This document shows positions 11,165 to 22,022 of a stretch of DNA of 64,000 nt, piece by piece. The stretch covers positions 1 to 64,000 of the forward strand of contig QCBO01000004.1 of assembly GCA_003279105.1 (NCBI GenBank), in the 5' to 3' direction. Under the pieces are notes generated by a model that saw only the letters and a program-made list of their open reading frames with translations, was not told the DNA's origin and ran no database searches. Positions within the stretch are counted from its first letter, which is position 1. Each line of letters starts with the position of its first letter. Source of the DNA: Prochlorococcus sp. AG-347-I19. Its GTDB lineage: Bacteria > Cyanobacteriota > Cyanobacteriia > PCC-6307 > Cyanobiaceae. Both the position numbers and the translations under genes were made by a program.

Positions 11165-11902
11165 TTAGTCTCTTCTTCCACCGCCTTGTAGTGCAATCAT
11201 TAATCTCAATATAAAAACAAAAAGATTTATGTAAGTTAGATACATACCTAAAGCTCCTGCAAGGTATTGATCATCATTATATCTTCTTGGCATTGTATAG
11301 AAATCAACAAAGGACATCGCAACAAATAAGACAGTTCCAAATCCTGCGATAATCAATTCAAGTCCTGAACCTCCAAAAACTCCTGGAGCAAAAAATCCTC
11401 CAATTAATTGGACAAACATTGCTATAAGCAAACCTATCAATCCAAGACCAACTACTCCGCTTAGTGCTTGACCAACACTATCACTCATTCTTTGGCCAGT
11501 GTAAGAGGCTATAACGAAAGTTATACCAGTGGCTAAGGCAGCTGTTCCAACCGAACCAATACCAATAGTTCCTATAGCTAAAGCAACTATTCCACTTAAG
11601 GTGAATCCAGTTAACAAACTAAATCCTGTCAACAAGGGTAAGGCTTTCGCATTATTTGCATTATTTGCAGCACTTGTGGCTATAAAAAACAAAATCAATT
11701 CTGCAATTAATGCAACAATTGAAAGAGGCTGGAAAAGTCCAGGATTTGTTGCTATGAGCGAGACACCTGCTAAAACGCCTAAAGAAGTTAGAACCATACC
11801 TCCACCAACGTAAGGTAAAGCTTTTTGAACAACATTAGGTCCAACAATTGAACTAGTTTGTGCTTCACGAATAGCTTGATTGAAATTACTACTTGCTGGC
11901 AT
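11165..11902 (-). CDS. Bax inhibitor-1/YccA family membrane protein
   Basis: Seven-TM protein with FVAMSFVDFYTMPRRYNDDQYLAGALGMYLTYINLFVFILRLM. Confidence 0.85.
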   Translation of the reverse strand: MPASSNFNQAIREAQTSSIVGPNVVQKALPYVGGGMVLTSLGVLAGVSLIATNPGLFQPLSIVALIAELILFFIATSAANNANNAKALPLLTGFSLLTGFTLSGIVALAIGTIGIGSVGTAALATGITFVIASYTGQRMSDSVGQALSGVVGLGLIGLLIAMFVQLIGGFFAPGVFGGSGLELIIAGFGTVLFVAMSFVDFYTMPRRYNDDQYLAGALGMYLTYINLFVFILRLMIALQGGGRRD

Positions 11903-11976
11903 TTTCTTTTTTTAAATATGATCTTATTCTACTCGATTTTTAAAATTTCAGGGTACGGATCTCCAGAGTTATGAAG

Positions 11977-12933
11977 TTACTGATAAGCCTCAATAATTTT
12001 CTGAACTAAAGGATGACGAACAACATCTTCAACAGTTAAATAGCAAAATTTTATACCTTGAGTTTCAGAGAAAATTCTCGATGCTTCGATAAGACCGCTT
12101 TCCTGATCTTTTTTTAAATCAATTTGTGTAATATCTCCATTTACAACCATTTTTGATCTCTCTCCTAATCTGGTCAAAAACATTCTCATTTGAGAGCAAG
12201 TAGTATTTTGTGCTTCATCAAGGATAACTATAGAGTTGTCTAGGGTTCTGCCTCTCATAAATGCCAAAGGAGCAACTTCAATAATTCCCTTATCAATTAA
12301 CGAATTTGTTCTCTCAATCCCGAAAATACTATGTAAAGAATCAAATAGGGGTCTTAAATATGGATCTACTTTTTGTTGCAAATCACCAGGTAGGAATCCC
12401 AAACTTTCACCTGCTTCTACAGCTGGTCTGGTTAAAACAATTTTTTCAATTTTTTTCTCGTTCAACAGTCGTGCCGCGCAAACAGTTGCTAAAAATGTCT
12501 TACCAGTTCCCGCTGGACCAATCGCAAAGGTAAGATCAAAATTTTCAATTGATTCAACATATTCTTTTTGCCTTATAGTTCTTGGTCTTAAATATCTTCC
12601 TTCTTTGGAACGCGCAAGAATTTTTTTCCCTAGTTCAGCATGTGAAGACGATTCGCCCATATTTAAAGAACTTAAAGCCGCTTTAAGATCTACCTCTGGG
12701 ACTTCTAACCCTTGTTCCCAAATTGGTCTTGTTAGTTCTACTAATGCTGAGGCTCTCTCAATTTTAGATATGACACCGTTCATCTCAAGTTGTAAGCCTC
12801 TTATAGTTAAAGAAACTCCTGTAAGAGACTCAAATTTTTTTAAGAAAGAATTACCAGGTCCAGATAATGCTGTAGCGGCATCAGAGCTTGGCAAATCTAT
12901 TTTGAAGTGACCAGTTTTGGAAACTTCCTTCAT
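11977..12933 (-). CDS. phoH: PhoH-like ATPase
   Basis: IGPAGTGKTFLA, LTRPAVEAGESLGFLPGDLQQKVDPYLRPL, ILDEAQNTT. Confidence 0.95.
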   Translation of the reverse strand: MKEVSKTGHFKIDLPSSDAATALSGPGNSFLKKFESLTGVSLTIRGLQLEMNGVISKIERASALVELTRPIWEQGLEVPEVDLKAALSSLNMGESSSHAELGKKILARSKEGRYLRPRTIRQKEYVESIENFDLTFAIGPAGTGKTFLATVCAARLLNEKKIEKIVLTRPAVEAGESLGFLPGDLQQKVDPYLRPLFDSLHSIFGIERTNSLIDKGIIEVAPLAFMRGRTLDNSIVILDEAQNTTCSQMRMFLTRLGERSKMVVNGDITQIDLKKDQESGLIEASRIFSETQGIKFCYLTVEDVVRHPLVQKIIEAYQ

Positions 12934-12969
12934 CTAGTTATTGAATAAGAATAAAGATTTATCAACTCA

Positions 12970-13335
12970 CTAGCTTTCAGCTTCATTTCCCTCGTTTTCA
13001 ACGTTACTACTATCGTTTTCTTCGTCTTTAGTTTTAGCCTTAGCTAATTTTTCCTTCTCTAACTTTGCTTTACCAATTGCGATAGAGGGTCTTTCTGTTT
13101 TTTCTAATAACCCTCCCTTTTCTAATAAAGTCCTCACAACACCAGTTGGCTGGGCACCCTGAGTAAGTCTTGTTCTTAAAGCTTCTGTATCAAGCCTGGT
13201 TTCCTTAGTTCTTGGATTATAAAAACCTAGTTCTTGCAGGGGTCTACCATCTCTTCTTGAAGTACTGTTGCATGCAACAATTCTGAAACTTGCCTCTTTT
13301 TTCTTTCCAAAGCGCTTAAGGCGCAATTTAATCAT
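12970..13335 (-). CDS. rpsP: 30S ribosomal protein S16
   Basis: [41 protein letters not shown]. Confidence 0.97.
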   Translation of the reverse strand: MIKLRLKRFGKKKEASFRIVACNSTSRRDGRPLQELGFYNPRTKETRLDTEALRTRLTQGAQPTGVVRTLLEKGGLLEKTERPSIAIGKAKLEKEKLAKAKTKDEENDSSNVENEGNEAES

Positions 13336-13389
13336 CTTAAATTAATGTGTTTTTAATAATAATATCATTTAAAGGTAAAAATATAGAAA

Positions 13390-14823
13390 CTATAAATCGG
13401 CAAAACCTTTTTTCTTTTTATTATTTTTTTGTTTTTTCATTGGCTTATTACCACTCATACCTCCCATTCCTGGCATTCCTCCCATTCCTCCCATTCCTGG
13501 CATTCCTCCCATTCCTGGCATTCCTCCGTTAGACATTTGTTTCATAAAACCTCTCATTCTTTGAAAATCGGCTAAAACTTTATCTACATCTTTTGCTTCA
13601 TAACCGCTACCTTGAGCGATTCTTTGTCTTCTTGAGGGGTGCGCGGCAAGAACTTCGGGTTTTTGTTTCTCCTCAAGAGTCATTGACGAGATCATAGATT
13701 CTATTTTCTTAAGTTGATCTTCTCCATCTTTTATCATCCCATCATCTATTTTATTCATTCCAGGAATCAATTTAATCAATCCACCAAGTGAACCCATTCT
13801 TTTAATTAATCTCATTTGCTTTACAAAATCATTAAAATCAAAGGTCGCTTCTTGAAGTTTCTTTTGCATCGCTTCTGCATCAGCAAGTTCAACTTCTTTT
13901 TGTGCTTTTTCAACAAGTGTCAATACATCGCCCATGCCTAAAATTCTGCTGGCCATTCTCTCTGGATGAAATGGTTGCAATGCCTCTATTTTTTCACCTA
14001 CACCTATAAATTTGATTGGTTTACCACTTATTTTTCTTATCGATAAAGCAGCTCCACCTCTTGAGTCACCATCCAACTTAGTTAATATCGCCCCTGTGAT
14101 TCCTACTTTTTCATGAAATGATTTTGTTAAGTCTGCAGCTTCTTGCCCAATCATTGAATCAACAACAAGCAAAACCTCATCAGGATTAGAAACTTCTTTT
14201 ATTCGAACCATTTCACTCATCATGGAATCATCAATTTGCAGTCTTCCTGCGGTATCAATAATTATCGAATTAAAATCATTTTCACTAGCAAAATTCAATG
14301 CTTCCTTTGCTATTTCTTCTGGTTTGCTATTTTTTTCTTTAGCTGAAAAAACTTCCAATTCATATTGACTTCCCAATGTTTTAAGCTGCTCTACAGCTGC
14401 TGGTCGATAAATATCTGCAGCCACCAAAAGAACTTTTTTATCTTTTTCCTTTAAATAAAGTCCTAATTTTCCTGTTGCAGTTGTTTTACCCGCTCCCTGA
14501 AGTCCAGCCATCAAAATGACTGTAGGACAATTTTCATTTTCATTTAATGGAGAATTTTCATTCCCCATAATGTTAATCAATTCTTTATTTACAACTTCAA
14601 TAAATTTTTGACCTGGGTTTACACCCCTAACTACTTCTTCTCCAATAGCTTTATCTTTAACATCTGATATAAACTCTTTTACTACAGACAAGCTAACATC
14701 TGCATCAAGAAGTGCTCTTTTTACCTCCTTCAAGGCATCGTTTATATTATTTTCACTAATTTTTGCTTCGCCTCTTAAACCCTTTACTGCATCTTCAAAG
14801 CGTGACGAGAGTTCATCAAACAT
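13390..14823 (-). CDS. ffh: Signal recognition particle protein Ffh
   Basis: GLQGAGKTTATGKL, DTAGRLQID, TKLDGDSRGGAALS; Met-rich C-terminus. Confidence 0.97.
   Translation of the reverse strand: MFDELSSRFEDAVKGLRGEAKISENNINDALKEVKRALLDADVSLSVVKEFISDVKDKAIGEEVVRGVNPGQKFIEVVNKELINIMGNENSPLNENENCPTVILMAGLQGAGKTTATGKLGLYLKEKDKKVLLVAADIYRPAAVEQLKTLGSQYELEVFSAKEKNSKPEEIAKEALNFASENDFNSIIIDTAGRLQIDDSMMSEMVRIKEVSNPDEVLLVVDSMIGQEAADLTKSFHEKVGITGAILTKLDGDSRGGAALSIRKISGKPIKFIGVGEKIEALQPFHPERMASRILGMGDVLTLVEKAQKEVELADAEAMQKKLQEATFDFNDFVKQMRLIKRMGSLGGLIKLIPGMNKIDDGMIKDGEDQLKKIESMISSMTLEEKQKPEVLAAHPSRRQRIAQGSGYEAKDVDKVLADFQRMRGFMKQMSNGGMPGMGGMPGMGGMGGMPGMGGMSGNKPMKKQKNNKKKKGFADL
13461..13527. repeat. Short imperfect tandem repeat in ffh 3' end (GMPGMGG units)
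   Basis: Repeated 'ccattcctggcattcctcc' units encoding GMPGMGGMPGMGGMGGMPGMGG. Confidence 0.9.
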
Positions 14824-14875
14824 TATTAAAAAGTAATTTTAATTATTATAGATGATCTTGAAGTTTGTAATTAAA

Positions 14876-16981
14876 TTACAAGCCGCTCACGAAATCAACC
14901 AATTTCCACGATTTATTTGAAAAACCCAAAATATAATTAACTTTAAGGGGATTTAAAGAAGTTTCATTAATAAATTCTCCAGAATTCTTTACTAACTTCT
15001 CTAGATAATTCAATTCTACTGAAACAACTATCCGAGATGAAGTTTGCGATTCCAAATCAATTTTACGTATTTGAGCATTAATCTCCTTGTAAATTCCTTT
15101 CTTGATATCGTTCTGTCTTTCTTCGATTGTTCGATCAATTAGTCCTTTACTAACAATCTTAGAAAGATTAATTTCACCCTTTCCCGCTAAGTAATTACTT
15201 TTATTAAGAAGCCATCCATTAATTAAATTCCTTATATCTTCCAAAGAAGGTGAAGCAGTATTAAGTTCTTTGAATTCATAGGAAATGATTGAAGGAGATT
15301 TCTCAGAAATAGAATTCAATTTAATTGAGGGATTTTTTTTTATTTCTTGAAAAATTTCTATCTCCGTAAGCTTTTGATTTTTATCTTTTGCAATTAAAGG
15401 TTTTTCAGCAATAGATTCGTCCTGAATTGATTTTTTAAGATTATTTCTTAAAAATCCAATCCCAATACCAAATGCAAATAAGATCAAAAACGCATAAATA
15501 TAAATTAAATACGGCGACCGATTAATTATCTCTTTATCCTTTAAGAATTCCCCAAAACCAAACTTTAATTCAGCAATTTTTTCAATTAAAAAATTATAAA
15601 ACTCAATTGGTTTTTTCTTAAAGTATTCCTCATTGAATTCTAATTCTTTGGTCTCAACCTTTTCATAGCCTTGTTTTATGCCACCAGGCCAAGGTAATCT
15701 TCTTTCATCAATATTCCCCAATAAATTATCAAATTCTTCAGTCGTATTTGTGGATGATTCCTTCTCAGTTCGTTGGTTTTGAAGATTTGATCTAATTGCA
15801 ATTTTATTTGATTTCTTTTCTAATTTTTCAATAAATTCTTGAATTTCCCTATCTTCAAACCAAGAATCTAAATCCACCTCTTTTGAGTCAATGTCTCTAT
15901 ACCCAACTAAAACATCATTCTCTAACCAATTTTTACAGAAAATACATATCGCTTCTAGCTTATTTCCAGGATAATTATTAAGCCAATCTCGTAGATTTTC
16001 ATCATAACTACTTGAAAACCTTGCAGAGGCTTGGTCAATATCAGCTAAAAGCAAATCTAAACAACCAACAAGCGGCATTGAATCAAGACCTGATATATTT
16101 AATTTCTTTAAAATTTTCCTCGCTTCAAATAATTTTTCTGGCTTTCTTCTAAAGAAACCAATAGCTGTTAAGGATAGAAACGCTAAAAATCCTGCTTCTA
16201 ATGATCCTCTTTTTTGTAATTCAAGAAACAAATCAATCTGTTCTTGCACTGTCAAAAATGGTTTAATTTGTTTAAAAAAAACTTCAAACTCTTGCTGATT
16301 TAAATAATCTTTATATTCAGATTTATTATTACCTTCCAAACCACCTCTTTTTATTATTAAATTTTCCAACATACTTAAGCCTTTTTTATGAGACTCTTGA
16401 TCATTTAGATCTCTACTAAGTAGATCTAGGATTCTGTAAGGAAGCAAAGCAACCAAATCTTCTTCAAGTTCTTTTCTTATTTCTCCAAGCTTTCCCATTC
16501 TTTGAAGAAGTTGTATACCTTCATGTAAAAAGTCTGCCGCGTTCGAATAGGATCTAAGCTGTTGTTCTTGAATTGCAGAATCTCTAGCTGTTAAAGCAGC
16601 CAATAATGTTAAATCAGCTTCTCTACTACTTCCTAAAGCTGGAGTTTGTGGAGGTTGCAATGCTTTTCTCGTAATTTTAAAAGCTTCTTTTGGTGAACCT
16701 GATTCCCAAAGAAGTATTAATCCTGCTACTTCTCTATTTGAGGAAAAATCTAATCCAGAATTCCCATTTAGTAACAAATTTTCGTACTCTCTTCTGCTTT
16801 CTGGATCTGTAAGTAAATCGGCAGTGAGGCGCAGCAGCTCAGATCTTTGGGTTAAAACTTCATAAGTAAAACCTTCATCAGGTGTTTTATCTAACCGCAA
16901 TTGAAACGCCCTTAATATTTCCTCAGAAGTTGCAGAGGGGCTTACGCCAATTAAACGAAAATGGTCTAAAGGAAGTTCCAA
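14876..16981 (-). CDS. ftn2: Ftn2/ZipN/ARC6-type cell division protein
   Basis: N-terminal J-like MELPLDHFRLIGVSPSATSEEILRAFQLRLD, one TM segment, C-terminal ARC6-like domain. Confidence 0.9.
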   Translation of the reverse strand: MELPLDHFRLIGVSPSATSEEILRAFQLRLDKTPDEGFTYEVLTQRSELLRLTADLLTDPESRREYENLLLNGNSGLDFSSNREVAGLILLWESGSPKEAFKITRKALQPPQTPALGSSREADLTLLAALTARDSAIQEQQLRSYSNAADFLHEGIQLLQRMGKLGEIRKELEEDLVALLPYRILDLLSRDLNDQESHKKGLSMLENLIIKRGGLEGNNKSEYKDYLNQQEFEVFFKQIKPFLTVQEQIDLFLELQKRGSLEAGFLAFLSLTAIGFFRRKPEKLFEARKILKKLNISGLDSMPLVGCLDLLLADIDQASARFSSSYDENLRDWLNNYPGNKLEAICIFCKNWLENDVLVGYRDIDSKEVDLDSWFEDREIQEFIEKLEKKSNKIAIRSNLQNQRTEKESSTNTTEEFDNLLGNIDERRLPWPGGIKQGYEKVETKELEFNEEYFKKKPIEFYNFLIEKIAELKFGFGEFLKDKEIINRSPYLIYIYAFLILFAFGIGIGFLRNNLKKSIQDESIAEKPLIAKDKNQKLTEIEIFQEIKKNPSIKLNSISEKSPSIISYEFKELNTASPSLEDIRNLINGWLLNKSNYLAGKGEINLSKIVSKGLIDRTIEERQNDIKKGIYKEINAQIRKIDLESQTSSRIVVSVELNYLEKLVKNSGEFINETSLNPLKVNYILGFSNKSWKLVDFVSGL

Positions 16982-17095
16982 ACAAATATCCTATTGAAAA
17001 ATTCTTAGACAAATTTTATCAAGTTAAAAAATTTTTTCACAAGGTCTTACAGAGTTATTAAAAAAAATCATGAAAATCGCCCATCACGGCTTAGA

Positions 17096-18169
17096 ATGTT
17101 AACAAATCAAAACTTCGTTAAGGTATTTTTCTTGGAAACACACGTAGAGAGAATCTCAAATCTTCAAGACATAAAAAAAGCCGAATTAGATCGAGAAACC
17201 GGATTATTCCTTTATGAAGACATGACGCTTGGTCGGAGGTTTGAAGATAAGTGTGCAGAAATGTATTACAGGGGAAAAATGTTTGGTTTCGTTCATTTAT
17301 ATAACGGTCAAGAGGCTATAAGCACTGGAGTAATTGGCGCCATGAGAAAGAAACATGATTGGTTTTGTAGTACTTATCGCGATCATGTTCATGCATTAAG
17401 TGCAGGGGTCCCCTCATTTGAAGTAATGAGTGAACTTTTTGGTAAAGCTACTGGTTGTAGCAAAGGCCGAGGTGGATCCATGCACTTATTTTCAAGAGAG
17501 CATCACTTACTCGGAGGATATGCATTTATTGGAGAAGGAATTCCAGTTGCCTTAGGGGCAGCCTTTTCAAGTAAATACAAAAAGGAAGTTACTGGTAATA
17601 GTAATAGTGATGCAGTAACTGCAGCATTCTTTGGGGATGGGACTTGCAATAACGGGCAGTTTTTTGAATGTTTAAATATGGCCCAGTTATGGAAATTACC
17701 CATAATTTTTGTTGTTGAAAATAATAAATGGGCTATTGGTATGGCTCACGATAGAGCTACTAGTAATCCTGAAATCTGGAGAAAAGCGTCTGCTTTTGGT
17801 ATGCACGGCGAGGAAGTTGATGGAATGGATGTGTTAGCAGTCAGAGGAGCAGCTCAAAGAGCAATTGAGCGTGCTAGAGCAGGAGAAGGTCCCACACTCT
17901 TAGAATGTTTGACTTACAGATATAGAGGACATTCTCTTGCAGATCCAGATGAATTAAGATCTGAAGAAGAGAAGGAGTTTTGGGGGCAAAGGGATCCAAT
18001 TAAGAAATTAGCCAAAGAAATTATTGACGGTAAATTCGCAACGGAAGAAGAACTAAAAATTATTGAAAAGAAGATTGATGAAGAGATATCGGAATCAGTT
18101 AAAAATGCTATTGAAGCACCCGAACCTCCCTCACAAGAATTAACCAAATATATTTGGGCAGAAGATTAG
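17096..18169 (+). CDS. pdhA: Pyruvate dehydrogenase E1 alpha subunit
   Basis: [61 protein letters not shown]. Confidence 0.95.
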   Translation: MLTNQNFVKVFFLETHVERISNLQDIKKAELDRETGLFLYEDMTLGRRFEDKCAEMYYRGKMFGFVHLYNGQEAISTGVIGAMRKKHDWFCSTYRDHVHALSAGVPSFEVMSELFGKATGCSKGRGGSMHLFSREHHLLGGYAFIGEGIPVALGAAFSSKYKKEVTGNSNSDAVTAAFFGDGTCNNGQFFECLNMAQLWKLPIIFVVENNKWAIGMAHDRATSNPEIWRKASAFGMHGEEVDGMDVLAVRGAAQRAIERARAGEGPTLLECLTYRYRGHSLADPDELRSEEEKEFWGQRDPIKKLAKEIIDGKFATEEELKIIEKKIDEEISESVKNAIEAPEPPSQELTKYIWAED

Positions 18170-18170
18170 A

Positions 18171-19112
18171 TTAAATACCGCTGGGTAATTTTCTAGTTAA
18201 ATTCCTTAATTTTCTTAGTGCCTTAAGTTCAACTTGTCTTACTCTTTCTCTGGAAACTTCTAATAATCTTCCAATTTCTGCAAGCGTATGTCTCTCATTT
18301 GCATCAAGTCCAAACCTTAGTTTGAGAACATGTTGTTCTTGCTCACTTAAGTGACTTAACCACTTACCAAGTTGCTCTTGATGCATTTTCTGTTCAACTT
18401 GATCTAAAGGCTCTTCATTATTACTATCTGCTATTAAATCACCTAAAAAGCTCCTGCCATCATCACCATTTACTGGAGCATCTAAACTACTTGTCGATAA
18501 AGCTTGTCTTAAAACAGAATCCAACTCTTCAACATCAATTTCCATAGCCTCTGCAATTTCAATTCTGCTTGGCATTGCACCAAGCTTATGAGCCAAATCT
18601 CTACTAACTTTTCTAATAGAGGCTAACCTTTCACTTAAGTGAACAGGTAAACGGATTGTTCTTGATTGACAGGCAATTGCTCTTGTCATACTTTGCCTAA
18701 TCCACCAAAAGGCATAAGTAGAAAACTTATATCCTCTCGTGGGATCAAATTTTTCAACAGCCCTCTCTAACCCGAGAGAACCTTCTTGTACTAAATCAAG
18801 TAATTCCAATCCTTTACCTTGATATTTTTTTGCCACACTGACAACTAATCTTAAATTAGCTTTCATCATTCTTTCCTTAGCTCTTCGACCAATTTTTATA
18901 GTTCTTTTTTGCTGAGTTGTAAAATCATTAATCTTTTCATTTAATTGTCCATCTTCTGTAAGAATCATCATCTTCTGGACTTGATTACCCAATTCAATCT
19001 CTTCGGCAGGGGTTAATAAGGGAACTCTGCCAATATTCTGCAAATACCAACTTATTGGATCACTACTTCTCCTTTTAGGCTGTTCTGATTGAGTTGGTAA
19101 TGATGAGACCAT
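18171..19112 (-). CDS. RpoD-like group 2 sigma factor
   Basis: DPISWYLQNIGRVPLLTPAEEIELG, DLVQEGSLGLERAVEKFDPTRGYKFSTYAFWWIRQSMTRAI, C-terminal HTH. Confidence 0.94.
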   Translation of the reverse strand: MVSSLPTQSEQPKRRSSDPISWYLQNIGRVPLLTPAEEIELGNQVQKMMILTEDGQLNEKINDFTTQQKRTIKIGRRAKERMMKANLRLVVSVAKKYQGKGLELLDLVQEGSLGLERAVEKFDPTRGYKFSTYAFWWIRQSMTRAIACQSRTIRLPVHLSERLASIRKVSRDLAHKLGAMPSRIEIAEAMEIDVEELDSVLRQALSTSSLDAPVNGDDGRSFLGDLIADSNNEEPLDQVEQKMHQEQLGKWLSHLSEQEQHVLKLRFGLDANERHTLAEIGRLLEVSRERVRQVELKALRKLRNLTRKLPSGI

Positions 19113-19252
19113 TTTTTTAACCTAATTGGGTAGTAAAACTCTCCTACATTTTTAAAGAAATGGCCAAATATTTAATGCGCGCTTCAGATTTCAAGTAATA
19201 TTTGTACACTTATGTGTTTAAAACTATAAATAACTCTCTTAAATTGTTTCTT

Positions 19253-20818
19253 TCAAGATATTTGTCTCGTTTTTATATTTCTCATTAATTTTGTCAGTTC
19301 ATCACCAATAGCAGAAGCATTTGACCCACTTTTGCACTTCGATGCAGCAAATGAATGCAAAAGTATATATTTAACAAAAAAATCTGTTGATATATTTCTA
19401 CACAAGGTTAAATCAATCGCAGAACTACCAGCTACAAAACCAGATAAAAGATCACCCAATCCAGCTCGAGCTGTCTGAGAATCAGTTCCAAAAAGTTGCC
19501 ATACTGTTTTATTATCAGCAACTATGCTGTTAGCTCCTTTTAACAAAATACTGATATTGAATTCTTTTGCCGCTTCACGAGCAAGCCCGACATTGGTCTT
19601 AGAATTGATATTGGGAAATAATCTTTCAAATTCTTTGCTATGTGGTGTAATCCATGTCTTAAACTTTCTCTCTAAAAAGAAATTTGCCCCCAACTTAGAT
19701 TCCGAAATTCTATTGAGTGCATCTGCATCCAAAATTAATAATCCTTCAAAATCTAATAGAAAATCTTTTGATTTTTGCCAATCATCATTATCAATTCCTA
19801 TTCCTGGTCCGACAGCTAATGAATCAAATGCACTTAGATCAATATTTTTTAATGCACTGAAAAGAGATGAATTACCAGTTTGGTTACAATTCATAGTCTC
19901 TTTTAAAACTATTTCTGGGGCAACTTGCCAAATAGATTCAGCAACTATTCCAGGAAGGACTGCTGAGATAAAGCCTGCTCCACTTGATATGGCCCCTTTC
20001 AATGCTAGGTATGCAGCCCCTGGATATTTTTCACTTCCGGCTATTAGTAATGTTCTACCTCTTTGATATTTGTTGGAATTTTTTGGTAAAGAAGGTAAAT
20101 CAATATTTTTTATATCTTTGTAAGTAACCTTAAAAATCTTTTTTTCAACTTTGGACAGCTTACTAGTAGGGATCCCAATATCTATATGGTGCAATTCTCC
20201 AATAAAAGGTAAAGCAGAATCTTGGGTCAACCCAATCTTATTAAGACCAATGGCCAAGGTATAGTCTGCCTTTACTGCGTCTTCTAAAAAAGGCTCTCCC
20301 TTATCAGGACATAATCCTGTTGGGATATCAATACTTATTACCTTTCCAGATTTTTTATGAAATTTTTGATTGAATAGTTTAATTAATTTATCATCAACTT
20401 TTCTTGTTTGATTATTACCAAAAACTGCATCAATCCAAAGATCTTTCCTATTTGCATCAGGAGGCTCTACTAATTTTGTGACACCAATAGATGTAAGATA
20501 ATTAAGGTGGTCATTTGTCAGTGTTTTTTTTATCGGGAATGGACACCATACCTGAACATAAAAACCTTTCAAAAAAAGCTCTCTAGCTATTACTGCGCCA
20601 TCCCCGCCATTATGCCCAGGACCTATAAAAACAGTTATTCCATTCTTGAGAAGAGGTTTCTTTTTTAAGAGCCATCTACTAATTTGGATACCAGCTTTTT
20701 CCATCAATGCTTCTTGTGGCATTCCATCAGAAAACATTTCTTTCTCTACTATCAACATTTGCTTTGAATCAACAATTAAATGTTTAGAATCAATTGTTGG
20801 CCATACAATTTCGTTCAT
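19253..20818 (-). CDS. nnr: Bifunctional NAD(P)H-hydrate epimerase / ADP-dependent dehydratase
   Basis: VFIGPGHNGGDGAVIARELFLKG and C-terminal AGLGDLLSGFVAG kinase-like motif. Confidence 0.92.
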   Translation of the reverse strand: MNEIVWPTIDSKHLIVDSKQMLIVEKEMFSDGMPQEALMEKAGIQISRWLLKKKPLLKNGITVFIGPGHNGGDGAVIARELFLKGFYVQVWCPFPIKKTLTNDHLNYLTSIGVTKLVEPPDANRKDLWIDAVFGNNQTRKVDDKLIKLFNQKFHKKSGKVISIDIPTGLCPDKGEPFLEDAVKADYTLAIGLNKIGLTQDSALPFIGELHHIDIGIPTSKLSKVEKKIFKVTYKDIKNIDLPSLPKNSNKYQRGRTLLIAGSEKYPGAAYLALKGAISSGAGFISAVLPGIVAESIWQVAPEIVLKETMNCNQTGNSSLFSALKNIDLSAFDSLAVGPGIGIDNDDWQKSKDFLLDFEGLLILDADALNRISESKLGANFFLERKFKTWITPHSKEFERLFPNINSKTNVGLAREAAKEFNISILLKGANSIVADNKTVWQLFGTDSQTARAGLGDLLSGFVAGSSAIDLTLCRNISTDFFVKYILLHSFAASKCKSGSNASAIGDELTKLMRNIKTRQIS

Positions 20819-20864
20819 AATTAGTACAAAGCAATTGAAGAACTGTTCAAAAATTTAAACTTCC

Positions 20865-22022
20865 ATGTTAAAGACACAAAAGGATAAAAAATTAGAGAAC
20901 TTTTTTTCTTCTAATAATAAAACTAAAAAGAAAAAAAATATTATTGTAGGTCTTTCTGGTGGCGTAGATAGTTCCCTTTCAGCTGCTCTTCTTGTAGAAA
21001 GAGACTGGAATGTTGAGGGACTAACTCTTTGGCTAATGAAAGGACAAGGCTCCTGTTGTTCTGAAGGATTAGTAGATGCTGCTGGCCTTTGTGAAGATTT
21101 GGGAATTAATCATAAAATAATAGACTCAAGAGAAATTTTCGAGAGAGAGGTAATTAAAAAAACTACTGAAAGCTATGAGAAAGGATTCACTCCACTGCCA
21201 TGTTCGATGTGCAACAAGAATGTGAAGTTTGAAGAGATGCTTAATTACGCATTAAGCAAAAAAGACTTTACTCATATTGCGACCGGACATTACGCAAGGA
21301 TTAAAAAATCATCTTATGCTGAAAAACTTAATTGCAAGAGCTTTATATTTAAAGACTTCCTTCTTCTCAGAGGTGCTGACGAAAACAAAGACCAAAGTTA
21401 TTTTCTTTATTCTCTTTCACAAGAAGTACTAAGCAGATTAGAATTTCCTCTTGGTGAAATGAAAAAAGAAGATACAAGGAGAGAAGCCCTCAGATTAGGC
21501 CTTAGAACTGCTCAAAAACCAGAAAGTCAAGATTTATGCTTAGTTGAGCATTATGGATCAATGCAGATATTTATCGACAAACATATACAACCCAAAGAAG
21601 GAGAAATTGTGCATGTAAATGGGAAAGTCCTTGGGACGCACAATGGAATTCAGCACTTTACGGTAGGTCAGAGAAAAGGGTTGGGCATTGCTTGGCCGGA
21701 ACCTTTATATGTAAAAAGTTTAGACAGGGAAAAAAACATAGTTTATGTAGCAGATAAAAGTGATCTCTTTAATAAAGAAGCAATAATTAGTGAGGTTAAC
21801 TGGGTTTCAATCGAAGAACCTAAGCAAGAGATTGAAGTAGAAGCACAAATCAGATATAGAAGTCATCCAGTAAAAGGAACTTTAATCCCTTTGAAAAATA
21901 AAGATCATCCTGCTAAAACATTTAAATTAATTTTTGAAGATAGTCAAAGTTCGGTAACGCCCGGTCAAGCTGCAGTTTTTTATAAAGGAGAAATTTTACT
22001 AGGTGGAGGGTTAATTAATTAA
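20865..22022 (+). CDS. mnmA: tRNA-specific 2-thiouridylase MnmA
   Basis: [59 protein letters not shown]. Confidence 0.96.
   Translation: MLKTQKDKKLENFFSSNNKTKKKKNIIVGLSGGVDSSLSAALLVERDWNVEGLTLWLMKGQGSCCSEGLVDAAGLCEDLGINHKIIDSREIFEREVIKKTTESYEKGFTPLPCSMCNKNVKFEEMLNYALSKKDFTHIATGHYARIKKSSYAEKLNCKSFIFKDFLLLRGADENKDQSYFLYSLSQEVLSRLEFPLGEMKKEDTRREALRLGLRTAQKPESQDLCLVEHYGSMQIFIDKHIQPKEGEIVHVNGKVLGTHNGIQHFTVGQRKGLGIAWPEPLYVKSLDREKNIVYVADKSDLFNKEAIISEVNWVSIEEPKQEIEVEAQIRYRSHPVKGTLIPLKNKDHPAKTFKLIFEDSQSSVTPGQAAVFYKGEILLGGGLIN

Noticed and set aside
12236-12910. 224-aa ORF antisense to phoH
   Set aside because: Fully antisense to a clear conserved gene; low-complexity composition with no recognisable motif.
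13461-13527. Tandem repeat as a possible CRISPR or mobile repeat
   Set aside because: It is the Met/Gly-rich C-terminal tail of Ffh, coding and in frame.
13347-13532. ORF with repeated FLPFLAFLPFL
   Set aside because: Antisense reading of the ffh GMPGMGG repeat.
18169-18171. Very tight convergent ends (pdhA/sigma) and other short convergent overlaps (surE/DUF3611, mnmA/lnt, panB/hemW, plsY/pyrF)
   Set aside because: Expected from genome streamlining; not individually notable.
19524-20066. 180-aa ORF antisense to nnr
   Set aside because: Shadow ORF of a conserved gene.
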